64,000 nt of DNA from CADCWN01 sp046328475 (GTDB lineage: Bacteria > Chloroflexota > Chloroflexia > Thermomicrobiales > CADCWN01), in NCBI GenBank assembly GCA_046328475.1, contig JAXLWN010000030.1:13412-77411 (forward strand). Direction: 5' to 3'. Shown piece after piece: positions 45,500 to 53,864 of the stretch. Within the stretch, counting starts at the first letter, position 1, and the number at the start of each line of letters is the position of its first letter. A program made the translations under genes and the position numbers. Below the pieces are notes generated by a model, which saw only the letters and a program-made list of their open reading frames with translations, was not told the origin of the DNA and made no database searches.

Positions 45500-46819
45500 C
45501 TACCACTCCGGGCGGCGCAGGGGCAGGCCGGGTGGGCGGACGGTGGCGATTTCGCGCACGTCGCCGTCCCGGCGCGGTTCCTGCGCGGTGTCGCGCCGGG
45601 CTGAGGGGGGGCCGTAGGCGGGGGCGAGCAGGAAGGCGCGTGGCTGTTCGTTGTGGCGGCCACGGCCGACGATGGTGCTCCGGTCGCCGATGCCGCCCGC
45701 CCATTCGAGCGACCAGCCGCTGCCGGGTGGCAGGAGGGTGTTCAGGTCGAGCGCCACGCCCTCGGTCCACAGCAGGGCGCGCTGCCCGCCGCGCTCGTCC
45801 CAGCCGCAGCCGACGATCTGGCCGTGCGCGTTGATCGCGGTGGCCTCGGCCCCGGCGCAGCCCGGTGGCAGCGCCAGTTCGACGAGCGCGCCGTTGGCCC
45901 AGAGGAAGGGGCGGCGCAGGTGCGAGGCGCAGAGCCAGCTGCCGACGATGAGGCCGCCCGCGTTGATGCCGAGCGCGCGGCTGGTGCAACTGGTTGGGGT
46001 GCCGAGGTCCTGTGCCTCGTCGCCCTGCCAGACGGCCGCCCGCGCCGTGCCGCGCCCGTCCTGGGCCATGCCGACGATCTGCCCGGCGTCGTTGATGCCG
46101 AAGGCGCGGCTGGTGGCCCCGCCGAGGGTGCCGAGGTCGCGCGGCAGCCCGGCCTGCCAGCGGGTGGCGTGCAGTTCGCCCGTGGCGGTGCGGGCGCTCC
46201 CGGCCACGATGCCGGGGCCGTTGATCGCGGTGGCGTAGCTCTCGCCGCGCGGGATGAGTCCCGGCAGCGGCAGCGCGACGCCACCCTCCCAGCGGAGGGC
46301 CTGTTCGCCGCGCTCGGGATCGCGCGCGAAGCCGACGACCTGCCCGGCGGCGTTGATGGCGCAGGCGACGCCGTTGGCGCAGCCCGGGGGCAGGCTGAGG
46401 GCGTTGATCGCGCCGTGCCACCAGCGGAAAGGTCGGGCGTTGCCGTTGGCGTTGGTGGTGGTGCCGGCGACTTGCCCGGCGGCATTCAGGGCCACCGCGC
46501 CGCTCTCGTCGCCGCCGAGGGTGCCGATGGTGGTTATGGCATACTCGGCGGCGCGGTGTTGTCCGGCCAGGTCGCGCGCTGGCGGGGCGGGGCGGGCGAT
46601 GCGTGCGCCCATCGCGCTATCCTCGCGTCGTTCGCCCTGCGGGGCGACGCCCGCTGCGGCGCGGTCGCCCAGTTGCGGCGGCAGACCGCCGTTTTCCGCT
46701 ATCATCCCACGCCCCCATCCCGCGAACCGGCCCGGCGTCGTTGCATCTATGTCGTTTCCTACGATCAGCGGCGTCGATCCATCACGCTTCGGCGACAACA
46801 TCATAGTAATACTCGTCAC
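45500..46819 (-). CDS. HAF-repeat extracellular-type protein
   Basis: A protein of up to 439 residues with about seven copies of the HAF-type repeat. The unit looks like GTLGGxxSxAxxINxxGQxVGxAxxxxGxxxAxxW, for example DLGTLGGATSRAFGINDAGQIVGMAQ. Such proteins are predicted to form extracellular beta-propellers or helices; their function is unknown. I see no convincing signal peptide in the first 60 residues from the ATG at 46819, and a Met at about 46702 (MIAENGGLPPQLG) could be the true start. It ends with a proline/arginine-rich segment. It lies tail-to-tail with the glycosidase-like gene. Confidence 0.75.
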   Translation of the reverse strand: MTSITMMLSPKRDGSTPLIVGNDIDATTPGRFAGWGRGMIAENGGLPPQLGDRAAAGVAPQGERREDSAMGARIARPAPPARDLAGQHRAAEYAITTIGTLGGDESGAVALNAAGQVAGTTTNANGNARPFRWWHGAINALSLPPGCANGVACAINAAGQVVGFARDPERGEQALRWEGGVALPLPGLIPRGESYATAINGPGIVAGSARTATGELHATRWQAGLPRDLGTLGGATSRAFGINDAGQIVGMAQDGRGTARAAVWQGDEAQDLGTPTSCTSRALGINAGGLIVGSWLCASHLRRPFLWANGALVELALPPGCAGAEATAINAHGQIVGCGWDERGGQRALLWTEGVALDLNTLLPPGSGWSLEWAGGIGDRSTIVGRGRHNEQPRAFLLAPAYGPPSARRDTAQEPRRDGDVREIATVRPPGLPLRRPEW

Positions 46820-47078
46820 ACGCTCCCGCAGACGATGGCGAACCTCAATCCTGTTCCCGGCGGCGGATGGTCACCGCAGCCGGGTGGCGAAGTCGCGTGT
46901 CCGGTACTCACCATAGCGTGCGCTCCATAAGAAAACCTAAATGACCCGCTGGCTGCGGGCACTGCAATTTTCGTGCTCGAACGGGACGTGGGTTGGTGGG
47001 GAGGGACGGGAAGTAGGTTTGTTTTTGCATTTTTGACTTTTTTCTTCTCCTTCTCCGGGGGCGCGGGGTGGGGGTGAG

Positions 47079-47178
47079 GAGAGTGGAGAGTGGAGAGTGG
47101 AGAGAAGAGAGAAGAGAGAACGGAGAAAGACCGCAGAGATGCGGAGACGCGGAGAACGACGCGGAGACGATGAGAGTA
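47079..47178. repeat. Heptamer array gagagtg/gagagaa x6 plus dispersed purine-rich repeat, copy 2
   Basis: Six 7-bp units (47079-47120: three gagagtg, three gagagaa) lead into gaccgcagagatgcggagac, repeating 43266-43320 with few changes. Confidence 0.85.
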
Positions 47179-47180
47179 GG

Positions 47181-47210
47181 GACGGATGCTGAGCGCAGCG
47201 AAGCATGACA
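47181..47210. repeat. Dispersed CTGAGC..GCGAAG repeat, copy 3
   Basis: The core gctgagcgcagcgaagca matches the copies at 5001 and 11166. Confidence 0.55.
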
Positions 47211-47396
47211 GGGAGGAGGGAGGTGGCGTGGGGGTGAGCGGTTGGCTGGTGCGGGGTTGGCCCCTTGAATCCGCTGCATGCGGGGGGCTTGAAACCGTGG
47301 CTGGGGTGCGGGTGTGCGTGGGTGGTCATGGTGGGGCCTCCTTGGTGGCGTGGCGGCGGTGGGTGGTGGGGGGCGGCGCGGGTGCCGTCCCGACGC

Positions 47397-47417
47397 GGGC
47401 GGGTCGATGACCCGCCC
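47397..47417. repeat. gggcgggtc hairpin
   Basis: A perfect 9-bp inverted repeat with a three-base loop, followed by ctacc. Resembles a dispersed palindromic element; only one copy is seen here. Confidence 0.5.
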
Positions 47418-47550
47418 CTACCTGGCGGGTGGTGTTTCGGGATGGTCGCGTGCCGCTATCTGTACGGACCCATCGAGGGGGGCGAATCGTGCCAGGGTGG
47501 GGTGAAATTGGGGTGGGATGGGGTGGATGCGCCCGCGTCTGTGCAAGTGC

Positions 47551-47559
47551 TGGTATACT
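47551..47559 (+). promoter_or_regulatory. Extended -10 promoter of the cox-type operon
   Basis: TGG followed by TATACT (47554-47559) fits an extended -10 element (TGnTATAAT type), about 100 bp before the first gene. The -35 region is GC-rich and weak. Confidence 0.55.
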
Positions 47560-47657
47560 TCTCCCTACACGCCACGCCGGAGGCTCCGGCGTTGTATTGA
47601 GGTTGCCCCTGAGCGCCGGTGCTCTAGGGCATGCAGGGAGGACCCAGGAGAGGGATA

Positions 47658-48596
47658 ATGACAGCCTCGCAGTCCATCAGCGCCGAAGGATCGGCCACGC
47701 TGAATTCGATCGACCAGATCCAGGAATCGCTGCGCGGTCGCAATTATGTGGCCGATCGCTCGCTGGCAACGGCGCTCTTCCTGGCGCTGCGTCTCGGCAA
47801 GCCCCTGTTGCTGGAGGGCGAGGCGGGCGTCGGCAAGACTGAGGTCGCCAAGACGATGGCCGACCTGATGGGCACCGCGCTGATCCGTCTCCAGTGCTAC
47901 GAGGGCCTGGATGTCAACCACGCGGTGTACGAGTGGAACTACGCCAAGCAGATGCTCGAGATCCGCTTGCTGGAGGCCGAGGGGACGTCGCGCGATCACG
48001 CGCTGAACGAGATCTTCGGCCCCGACTTCCTGATCAAGCGCCCGCTGCTGCAGGCGATCGAGTACACCAATCAGCACAACGGCGAGCGGCCGGTGCTGCT
48101 GATCGACGAGATCGACCGCGCCGACGAGGAGTTCGAGGCGTTCCTGCTCGAGCTGCTCTCCGACTTCCAGATCACCGTCCCGGAGATCGGCACGCTGAAG
48201 GCGAGCACCCCGCCGGTGGTGATCATCACCTCGAACCGCACGCGCGAGCTGCACGACGCGCTGAAGCGGCGCTGCCTCTACCACTGGATCGACTACCCGA
48301 CGATCGAGAAGGAAGAGCAGATCATCGCCGCCCGCCAGCCGCATGCGCCGCAGACCCTGGCCCGCCAGATCAGCCGCTTCATGCACGATCTGCGCAAGGT
48401 GGATCTCTACAAGGTGCCGGGGGTGGCCGAGACGCTCGACTGGGCGGCGGCGCTGGTCGCGCTGGAGCAGTCCGATCTCAAGCAGGATGTGGTGGACGCC
48501 ACGCTCGGCGCGATTCTGAAGCACCAGGAAGACGTGTCGAAGGTTGGCGGCAGCCTGAGCCGGCAACTCATCTCGGCGGCTGGTGATGGTAACTAA
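47658..48596 (+). CDS. MoxR-type AAA+ ATPase (CoxD-like)
   Basis: A 312-residue AAA+ ATPase. Walker A is LLLEGEAGVGKTE (Lys60), Walker B is LLIDEIDRADEEFEAFLLE (Asp150, Glu151), sensor 1 is IITSNRTREL and the arginine finger region is ALKRRCLYHW. CoxD-type members work with the VWA protein CoxE in building the copper-sulphur-molybdenum centre of CO dehydrogenase. The next gene, a VWA protein, overlaps this one by 11 bp, supporting the CoxD-CoxE pairing. The ATG at 47658 follows ggagaggg. First gene of the operon. Confidence 0.9.
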   Translation: MTASQSISAEGSATLNSIDQIQESLRGRNYVADRSLATALFLALRLGKPLLLEGEAGVGKTEVAKTMADLMGTALIRLQCYEGLDVNHAVYEWNYAKQMLEIRLLEAEGTSRDHALNEIFGPDFLIKRPLLQAIEYTNQHNGERPVLLIDEIDRADEEFEAFLLELLSDFQITVPEIGTLKASTPPVVIITSNRTRELHDALKRRCLYHWIDYPTIEKEEQIIAARQPHAPQTLARQISRFMHDLRKVDLYKVPGVAETLDWAAALVALEQSDLKQDVVDATLGAILKHQEDVSKVGGSLSRQLISAAGDGN

Positions 48597-49902
48597 CTTT
48601 GCTGCAGACCTGAATCCGAACGGCGAGCCCGGCCCGCGCGACGCGATTCGCGGCGCGCAGATGGTCGATCGCATGGTTCGCTTCGGGAATTACCTGCGGA
48701 TCGTCGGTATCCCGGCGACGATCGGCCAGGTGATGGACCTGACGCGCGCGGTCGATGCGATCGGCCTCAACCGGCAGGATTTCAAGGCCGCTTCGAAGGC
48801 GACGTTCGTCCACCGCAAGGAGGATCTGCCGCTCTTCGACAAGGCGTTCGATCTCTACTGGCGCTACTCGACCTTCGCGGACGACGCGGACAACCCGTTC
48901 GATGAGTTCTCCGACATGCTGCCGCCCGACCAGGGGCAGCAGGAGGGGGACGAGTCGATCCCGCCGCCACCCGGCAAGGATCGCAAGAAGTCGGCCGACG
49001 ACGAGAGCGCCGAGCGCCGGATGGGTCAGCGCGAGCTGATGGAGGGGGAGAGCGCCGAGGACGCCGATCCCGACACGATGCTGACCTACAGCGCCACCGA
49101 GGCGCTGAAGGCGAAGGATTTTGCGCAGTTCACGCCGGAGGAGATGGAGAAGGCGCGGCGGCTGATGGAGCGGATCGCCTGGAAGATCACCATGCGGAAA
49201 TCGCGCCGCACGGTGCGCGCTTCCAAGGGTCGCTACATGGATCTGCGCAAGACGCTCCGCACCAACATGAAATATGGCGGCGAGATCATCGAACTGTCGC
49301 GCCGTCGCCGGAAGATGAAGCCGCGCCGCGTGGTGCTGATCTGCGACATCAGCGGCTCGATGGATCGCTACTCGCGCCTGCTGCTCCAGTTCGTCCACAC
49401 GATGGAGCAGGGGCTCGACCGCGTCGAGGTCTTCGTCTTCGGCACCCGCCTGACCCGCATCACCCGCCAGTTGCGCGTGCGCAACATCGATAGCGCGCTG
49501 GAGCGCGTGTCGAAGGAGGTGCAGGACTGGGCGGGCGGCACGCGCATCGGCGAGTCGCTCTACACCTTCAACACCCGCTGGGCACGGCGCGTGCTGGGCC
49601 AGGGGGCGCTCGTCCTGATCATCAGCGACGGCTGGGACCGGGGCGATGTGGAGGTGCTGCGCAAGGAGATGGCCCGACTCCAGCGGTATTCGTACCGGCT
49701 GATCTGGCTCAACCCGCTCCTCGGTTCGCCGACCTACCAGCCGCTGACGCGCGGTATCCAGGCGGCGCTGCCCTACGTGGATGACTTCCTGCCGGTCCAC
49801 AACCTGGACAGCCTGGAGAACCTGGCGCTGGTGATCGCCGATGTCACCGGGCGGCGTCCGGTGCGGCGGCAGACGCTGCACTTGCCGGCGGTGCTTGGCT
49901 AA
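48586..49902 (+). CDS. VWA-domain protein (CoxE-like)
   Basis: A 438-residue cytoplasmic protein. The N-terminal half is helical, with an acidic linker (GQQEGDESIPPPPGKDRKK). The C-terminal von Willebrand A domain has the metal-ion motif DISGSM (Asp254) preceded by RRVVLIC, then FGTRLTRIT and LIISDGWDRGD. CoxE proteins act with the CoxD ATPase on molybdenum hydroxylases. It begins at the ATG at 48586 (an in-frame GTG lies one codon before) and overlaps the MoxR gene by 11 bp, indicating translational coupling. An octamer inverted array follows its stop. Confidence 0.9.
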   Translation: MVTNFAADLNPNGEPGPRDAIRGAQMVDRMVRFGNYLRIVGIPATIGQVMDLTRAVDAIGLNRQDFKAASKATFVHRKEDLPLFDKAFDLYWRYSTFADDADNPFDEFSDMLPPDQGQQEGDESIPPPPGKDRKKSADDESAERRMGQRELMEGESAEDADPDTMLTYSATEALKAKDFAQFTPEEMEKARRLMERIAWKITMRKSRRTVRASKGRYMDLRKTLRTNMKYGGEIIELSRRRRKMKPRRVVLICDISGSMDRYSRLLLQFVHTMEQGLDRVEVFVFGTRLTRITRQLRVRNIDSALERVSKEVQDWAGGTRIGESLYTFNTRWARRVLGQGALVLIISDGWDRGDVEVLRKEMARLQRYSYRLIWLNPLLGSPTYQPLTRGIQAALPYVDDFLPVHNLDSLENLALVIADVTGRRPVRRQTLHLPAVLG

Positions 49903-49912
49903 GGGTTTGATG

Positions 49913-49980
49913 GTCAGTGCGTCCGTGTGTCCGTGCGTCAGTGCGGATTCGCGGGCGCACTGACGTACTGACGCACCGAC
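49913..49980. repeat. Inverted pair of octamer arrays
   Basis: The forward array is gtcagtgc, gtccgtgt, gtccgtgc, gtcagtgc (49913-49944). After 12 bases the inverse array follows: gcactgac, gtactgac, gcaccgac (49957-49980). It starts ten bases after the CoxE-like stop and could fold as a long imperfect hairpin. Confidence 0.85.
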
Positions 49981-50082
49981 CGTCGCTGGGAATAGACGGC
50001 CCTGCTCCAACCTTCGATTAAGTGGACGGGTGGCACTTGCAGGCGCGATCTCGCCGCCCGGCGCGCATCAGGAGCATGAACG

Positions 50083-50397
50083 ATGAAGGATGTTCTCCCG
50101 GCAATCGAGGAGTGGCAGGCGAACGGCGACAAGGTGGCGACCGCGACCGTGGTGAAGGTCTACGGTTCGGCACCCCGCCCGCTCGGTGCGAAGCTCGCCG
50201 TCTCTTCCAGTGGCAAGATGGTCGGCTCGGTGAGCGGTGGCTGCGTCGAGGGCGCGGTCTACGACGCGGCGCAGGAGTCGATCAAGAGCGGCAAGTGCCA
50301 GCTCCTCCATTTCGGCATCACCGACGAGATGGCCTTCGATGTGGGTCTCGCCTGTGGCGGGACGATCGAGGTGTTCGTCGAGCCGATCAACTGGTAA
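50083..50397 (+). CDS. XdhC/CoxI N-domain protein
   Basis: A 104-residue protein matching only the N-terminal XdhC_CoxI domain: VATATVVKVYGSAPRPLGAKLAVSSSGKMVGSVSGGCVEGAV, ending LACGGTIEVFVEPI. XdhC-type proteins bind the molybdenum cofactor, help its sulphuration and insert it into xanthine dehydrogenase-type enzymes. Here the domain stands alone, and a second gene (50514) supplies a similar domain plus the Rossmann part. The ATG at 50083 is the natural start. A heptamer array begins inside its stop codon. Confidence 0.88.
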   Translation: MKDVLPAIEEWQANGDKVATATVVKVYGSAPRPLGAKLAVSSSGKMVGSVSGGCVEGAVYDAAQESIKSGKCQLLHFGITDEMAFDVGLACGGTIEVFVEPINW

Positions 50398-50502
50398 GTG
50401 CGAAGTACGAAGTACGAACGACGAAGTACGAATGAGGGCTGTGCCTATGGCGAGTCTTGTTCGTAGTTCCAAGTTCGTACTTCTCACTTCGTACTTCGTA
50501 CT
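50397..50502. repeat. Inverted pair of heptamer arrays between XdhC genes
   Basis: Array one, unit agtacga x5 (50397-50431), starts with the last base of the TAA stop. Array two, unit tcgtact x6 with variants (50461-50502), is its inverse. The 29 bp between them are unique. Together they could form a hairpin of about 35-40 bp. Confidence 0.9.
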
Positions 50503-50513
50503 TTGGGTGAAAT

Positions 50514-51332
50514 ATGAGTCTCTTTGATTCGCTCAAATCCTATCTTGCTGACGAGCGGCTGGTGGCGACGGCGACAGTGATGGGTGTGCCGGAGGGGTCG
50601 CCGGTCGAGGTCGGCGCGAAGGTGATTGTTCTGCCAGATGGGAAGACCGAGGGGACGCTCGGCGTGGCGGCGCTGGAGACGGCGGTGGTCGCGGACGCCG
50701 TGCGGGCGCAGTACCGCGAGGAGTCGGTGCGGCGCGTGTACGATGCGGACCTGGTCGGCGCGACCGAGGGGGTGGTGGATGTCTTCATCGAGGTTTTCGC
50801 GCCCTCGCCGCACCTGATCCTGTTCGGTGGCGACCACATCGCGATCCCGCTGACGAACTATGGGAAGGAACTCGGCTTCCGCGTGACGATCGTGGATGCG
50901 CGGTCGCGCTTCGCGAATCGGGAGCGCTTCCCGAATGCGGATGAGATTATCGTGGCCTGGCCGGATAAGGCGTTCGCCCGCCTGATCGTGGACCAGTCGT
51001 GTTATATCGCGATCCTCAGCCACGACCCGAAGCTGGACGAACCGGCGACGCGCGGCGCGTTGCAGACGAGTGCGCGCTATATCGGGGCGATCGGGGCGCG
51101 CAAGACGCACGCCGACCGGCGCGCACGGCTGGCGCGCGAGGGCTTTACCGCTGAGCAGATCGACCGCATCCACGGGCCGATCGGGCTCGATCTGGGTGGC
51201 AGGACACCGGCCGAGATCGCGCTCTCGATCATCGCCGAGATTGTCGCCAGTCGCTACGGGCGGACGCTGGTTCCGGCTCCTGCCGCCACATCGAGTGCTT
51301 CCGAGGCCGTTGTCGGCGCGGCCGGGAACTGA
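50514..51332 (+). CDS. XdhC-family protein with Rossmann C-domain
   Basis: A 272-residue protein. Residues 1-90 repeat the XdhC_CoxI fold in a divergent form (KVIVLPDGKTEGTLGVAALE). Residues 95-250 are the XdhC_C Rossmann domain: LILFGGDHIAIPLTNYGKELGFRVTIVDARSRFANRERFP, YIAILSHDPKLDEPA, RYIGAIGARKTHADRRARL and HGPIGLDLGGRTPAEIALSI. The usual GAG(H/D)V motif reads GGDHI. It is translationally adjacent to the cytidylyltransferase gene (stop at 51330-51332, GTG at 51334). It should deliver sulphurated molybdenum cofactor to a hydroxylase not present in this window. Confidence 0.9.
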   Translation: MSLFDSLKSYLADERLVATATVMGVPEGSPVEVGAKVIVLPDGKTEGTLGVAALETAVVADAVRAQYREESVRRVYDADLVGATEGVVDVFIEVFAPSPHLILFGGDHIAIPLTNYGKELGFRVTIVDARSRFANRERFPNADEIIVAWPDKAFARLIVDQSCYIAILSHDPKLDEPATRGALQTSARYIGAIGARKTHADRRARLAREGFTAEQIDRIHGPIGLDLGGRTPAEIALSIIAEIVASRYGRTLVPAPAATSSASEAVVGAAGN

Positions 51333-51333
51333 C

Positions 51334-51972
51334 GTGGAGGCTGCTGGGGGCGCTCGCACGGGGGCGGGCGCGGTCTACGGCGTCATTCTCGCCGGGGGGA
51401 GTTCGTCGCGCCTCGGCCGCCCGAAGCAACTGCTGGCGCTCGGTGAGCGGCCGGTGCTGGCGCACACGCTCGCCAATGCGCTCGCGGCGGCGTTGGACGG
51501 GGTGATCGTGGTGCTCGGGCACGCGGCGGGGGCGATCCGGGCGCAGGTCGATTTCGGCGCGGCGCGCGTGGTCGTCAACGAGCGCTATGCGGAGGGGCAG
51601 AGCACGTCGCTGCACGCGGGCGTCGCCGCGCTGCCGCCCGATGCCGCCGCTGCTGTTTTCATTCTCGGCGATCAGCCGCTGATCGGCGCGGATGTGCTCG
51701 ATGCGTTGGTGGCGGGGTATCGCGAGGGTGGTGCGCCGATCGTGCAGCCGAGTTATGAGGGGCAGCGCGGCAATCCGGTGTTAATTGCCAGTGGGCTTTT
51801 CCCGGAGCTGCTGGCGGTGACCGGGGACCAGGGGGCGCGCAATGTGCTCCGCGCGCACGCCGCCGAGGTGCGGGTGGTGCCGATCCCCGGCTCCACGCCC
51901 ACGGATGATCTGGATACGGAGGAGGATTATCAGCAGCTCCTCGCGCGGTATGAGGCGTTGCAGGGGCGTTAG
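51334..51972 (+). CDS. MobA-like NTP transferase (molybdenum cofactor cytidylyltransferase type)
   Basis: A 212-residue nucleotidyltransferase. The nucleotide-binding loop is GVILAGGSSSRLGRPKQLLAL, followed by VIVVLGHAAGAIRAQ, the metal motif LGDQPLIGADVLDALV and QPSYEGQRGNPVLI. This set matches MocA/CoxG-type proteins that make molybdopterin cytosine dinucleotide for CO- and xanthine-dehydrogenase-class enzymes. The GTG at 51334 begins one base after the XdhC stop. It is the last of five genes in the maturation operon. Confidence 0.87.
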   Translation: MEAAGGARTGAGAVYGVILAGGSSSRLGRPKQLLALGERPVLAHTLANALAAALDGVIVVLGHAAGAIRAQVDFGAARVVVNERYAEGQSTSLHAGVAALPPDAAAAVFILGDQPLIGADVLDALVAGYREGGAPIVQPSYEGQRGNPVLIASGLFPELLAVTGDQGARNVLRAHAAEVRVVPIPGSTPTDDLDTEEDYQQLLARYEALQGR

Positions 51973-51992
51973 CGCCGAGTGGGGAGGCCCAA

Positions 51993-52050
51993 GGGCTGAA
52001 GCCCTGGGCTGAGGGCGACTGCGGTCGCCGCGAAGCCACACCCGCAAGCG
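51993..52050. repeat. REP-like palindromes with TGAA and TGCG loops
   Basis: Three hairpins in a row: gggc-tgaa-gccc, ggcgac-tgcg-gtcgcc (52014-52029) and cccgc-aa-gcggg. Same style as 12740-12779. They separate the cox-type operon from the ATPase-TOPRIM pair. Confidence 0.6.
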
Positions 52051-52161
52051 GGTACCCGGCGCGGGCTGGGTTGTCTGTCCACTCGTCCAGCTTTATCGGG
52101 CCTAGAATCTTGCTATCATTGGCGGGGGCGTTGCGCTGTTCCGGCAATGATGGAGCGCACC

Positions 52162-53199
52162 ATGCTACGCGATTTGACGATCAAGAATTATCGCTGCTTC
52201 AAGGATTTTTCCATTGATGGGCTGGCGCGCGTCAATTTGATCGTGGGTCAGAATAACAGCGGGAAGACGAGTTTTCTGGAGGCGGTGTATCTGCTGGTGA
52301 ATCAGGGGAATCCGGATGCATTGATTGAACTACTTGATATTCGAGGTGAGTACACTGTTGATCTTTCTTCATCTAGCCCCACAGGAGATATTCTCTATTC
52401 AGTAGCGCATATCTTTCGTGGTCATGAACCGTTGGCGGAGTCAGGTAGTGTTACCATAGATTTATCCTCTTCGGAACGTTCGCTTACAATAGCTGTTCGC
52501 AGCAAAGAGCGGGGATTCGATCTTCAGATTGCATATTCCGATACGCCACATGTGTCGCTTCCACTCTATGCAGACTATTCACACGTTGCGGCCAGGCGCT
52601 TTTCCCGCCTTCGTGAGGGCACTAGTGCATTTCAGTTCGTTCCGACGAGTGGCATTGACTTCGATTACCTTTCCCTTCTTTGGGATACGATCTCTCTTGA
52701 TCCAGATAAAGAAGACCGCCTGGTAGGAGCACTTCGCTTACTCGATCAGTCTGTCGAAGATGTTCGATTTACTACGCGCCGCACCGCAAGTGGGGCCATT
52801 ATGAAGCTGCGCGACTATTCGCATCGCATACCACTCAGCAGTATGGGCGAAGGGATGCGGCGAGTAGCAGCCCTCACGATGTCAGCGCTTGTTGCGGAGA
52901 ACGGCATACTCCTCGTTGACGAGATTGATTCCGGGCTGTATCACGGCGTACAGGCCGATATGTGGCGTTTGCTCATCGAGATTGCGCAGCGCTTCAATCT
53001 CCAGATATTTGCTACAACCCATAGCTGGGATTGTGTAGAAGCATTCCAAGAAGCTCTCCGGCAACTGAGCCACTTGCAAAACGGTGAACCGCTTGGGCTT
53101 CTGTTCCGCCTGGAAACGAGGAATGGGGTGCTGCGCAAGGTCAAGTATGATGCGCGTGATCTCGAAATTGCGGTGGAGCAGGATATTGAGGTTCGCTGA
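52162..53199 (+). CDS. RecF/OLD-type AAA ATPase of a two-gene cassette
   Basis: A 345-residue SMC/RecF-like ATPase. Walker A is GQNNSGKTS (Gly29-Thr36) right after the N-terminal LRDLTIKNYRCFKDF. The ABC-type signature is SSMGEGMRR, Walker B LLVDEIDSG (Asp253, Glu254) and the switch His is in FATTHSWDC. There is no fused TOPRIM domain; that function appears to be in the next gene, which overlaps by one base (TGATG). The ATG at 52162 is chosen from the nearby GGAG; earlier ATGs at 52147 and 52150 are possible. The region is clearly more AT-rich than its neighbours, which suggests acquisition. The layout matches two-gene anti-phage systems such as PARIS. Confidence 0.85.
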   Translation: MLRDLTIKNYRCFKDFSIDGLARVNLIVGQNNSGKTSFLEAVYLLVNQGNPDALIELLDIRGEYTVDLSSSSPTGDILYSVAHIFRGHEPLAESGSVTIDLSSSERSLTIAVRSKERGFDLQIAYSDTPHVSLPLYADYSHVAARRFSRLREGTSAFQFVPTSGIDFDYLSLLWDTISLDPDKEDRLVGALRLLDQSVEDVRFTTRRTASGAIMKLRDYSHRIPLSSMGEGMRRVAALTMSALVAENGILLVDEIDSGLYHGVQADMWRLLIEIAQRFNLQIFATTHSWDCVEAFQEALRQLSHLQNGEPLGLLFRLETRNGVLRKVKYDARDLEIAVEQDIEVR

Positions 53200-53861
53200 T
53201 GTCGAAGCCACTGACGAGATATCTTCTTGTAGAAGGCAACAGTGATAAGCGGGTGATAGAAAGTCTCTGTATCCGTCATGGCATAGAGACTCCGCAGTTC
53301 CCTCCTGTCGATGGCATCAATCAGTTACTGGATGGCATTCCTGGTCGCATTAACTCGCCAGGGCTTGAAGTGATGGGTATTGTTGTTGATGCCGATCTCA
53401 ATCGCGAGGCACGCTGGCAGTCGCTGCGCGACAGATTTCAGGACCGGACCAAACTTGCGGAACTCGCATATCTGGACTTCCCTGCTATGCCATCAGTAAA
53501 TGGTTGGATCTCAGAAGGCAAGAATCAACCGCGCGTTGGCATCTGGCTGATGCCGGATAACCAGCGGACGGGGATTCTCGAAGATTTCGTGTCTGATCTG
53601 ATTCCAGATACGGATGTTCTTAAACTGAAAGCAGGAGCGGTATTGCAGGAACTCGAAGCTGAGGGTATTCATCGTTACACTGAGGTGAGTCGCCCCAAGG
53701 CATTCATCTATACCTGGCTTGCATGGCAACGTGAGCCTGGTCGTCCCATGGGAATGTCGATCACCCATCGCGATCTGCCACATGACTCGCCCGCCGCACT
53801 CGCTTTCGTTGACTGGCTTCGCCGTCTCTTCAATCCTGGCGCTTCAATAGGGGTGGTGTGA
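53199..53861 (+). CDS. TOPRIM-like (DUF3226-type) partner of the ATPase
   Basis: A 220-residue protein. A TOPRIM-like start is visible: YLLVEGNSDKRVIESL (Glu12), then GIVVDADLNREARW (Asp64, Asp66), the two acidic motifs that hold Mg in this nuclease/primase fold. The middle part (GIWLMPDNQRTGILEDFVSDLI) is characteristic of DUF3226 proteins. Its ATG overlaps the ATPase stop. In PARIS the TOPRIM-type effector AriB (DUF4435) is held by the ATPase AriA and released on infection; a similar toxin-like nuclease role here is an inference. AT-rich like its partner. It ends three bases before the Nudix gene begins. Confidence 0.8.
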   Translation: MSKPLTRYLLVEGNSDKRVIESLCIRHGIETPQFPPVDGINQLLDGIPGRINSPGLEVMGIVVDADLNREARWQSLRDRFQDRTKLAELAYLDFPAMPSVNGWISEGKNQPRVGIWLMPDNQRTGILEDFVSDLIPDTDVLKLKAGAVLQELEAEGIHRYTEVSRPKAFIYTWLAWQREPGRPMGMSITHRDLPHDSPAALAFVDWLRRLFNPGASIGVV

Positions 53862-53864
53862 CAG

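Larger units (their letters stand above)
46820..47657. other. 838-bp intergenic region, repeat-rich
   Basis: No convincing gene. It holds a heptamer/purine-rich repeat (47079-47178), a CTGAGC-type repeat (47181-47210), a GGGCGGGTC hairpin (47397-47417) and the promoter of the MoxR gene (47551-47559). The open frames here are G/T-rich and show no domain. Confidence 0.6.
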
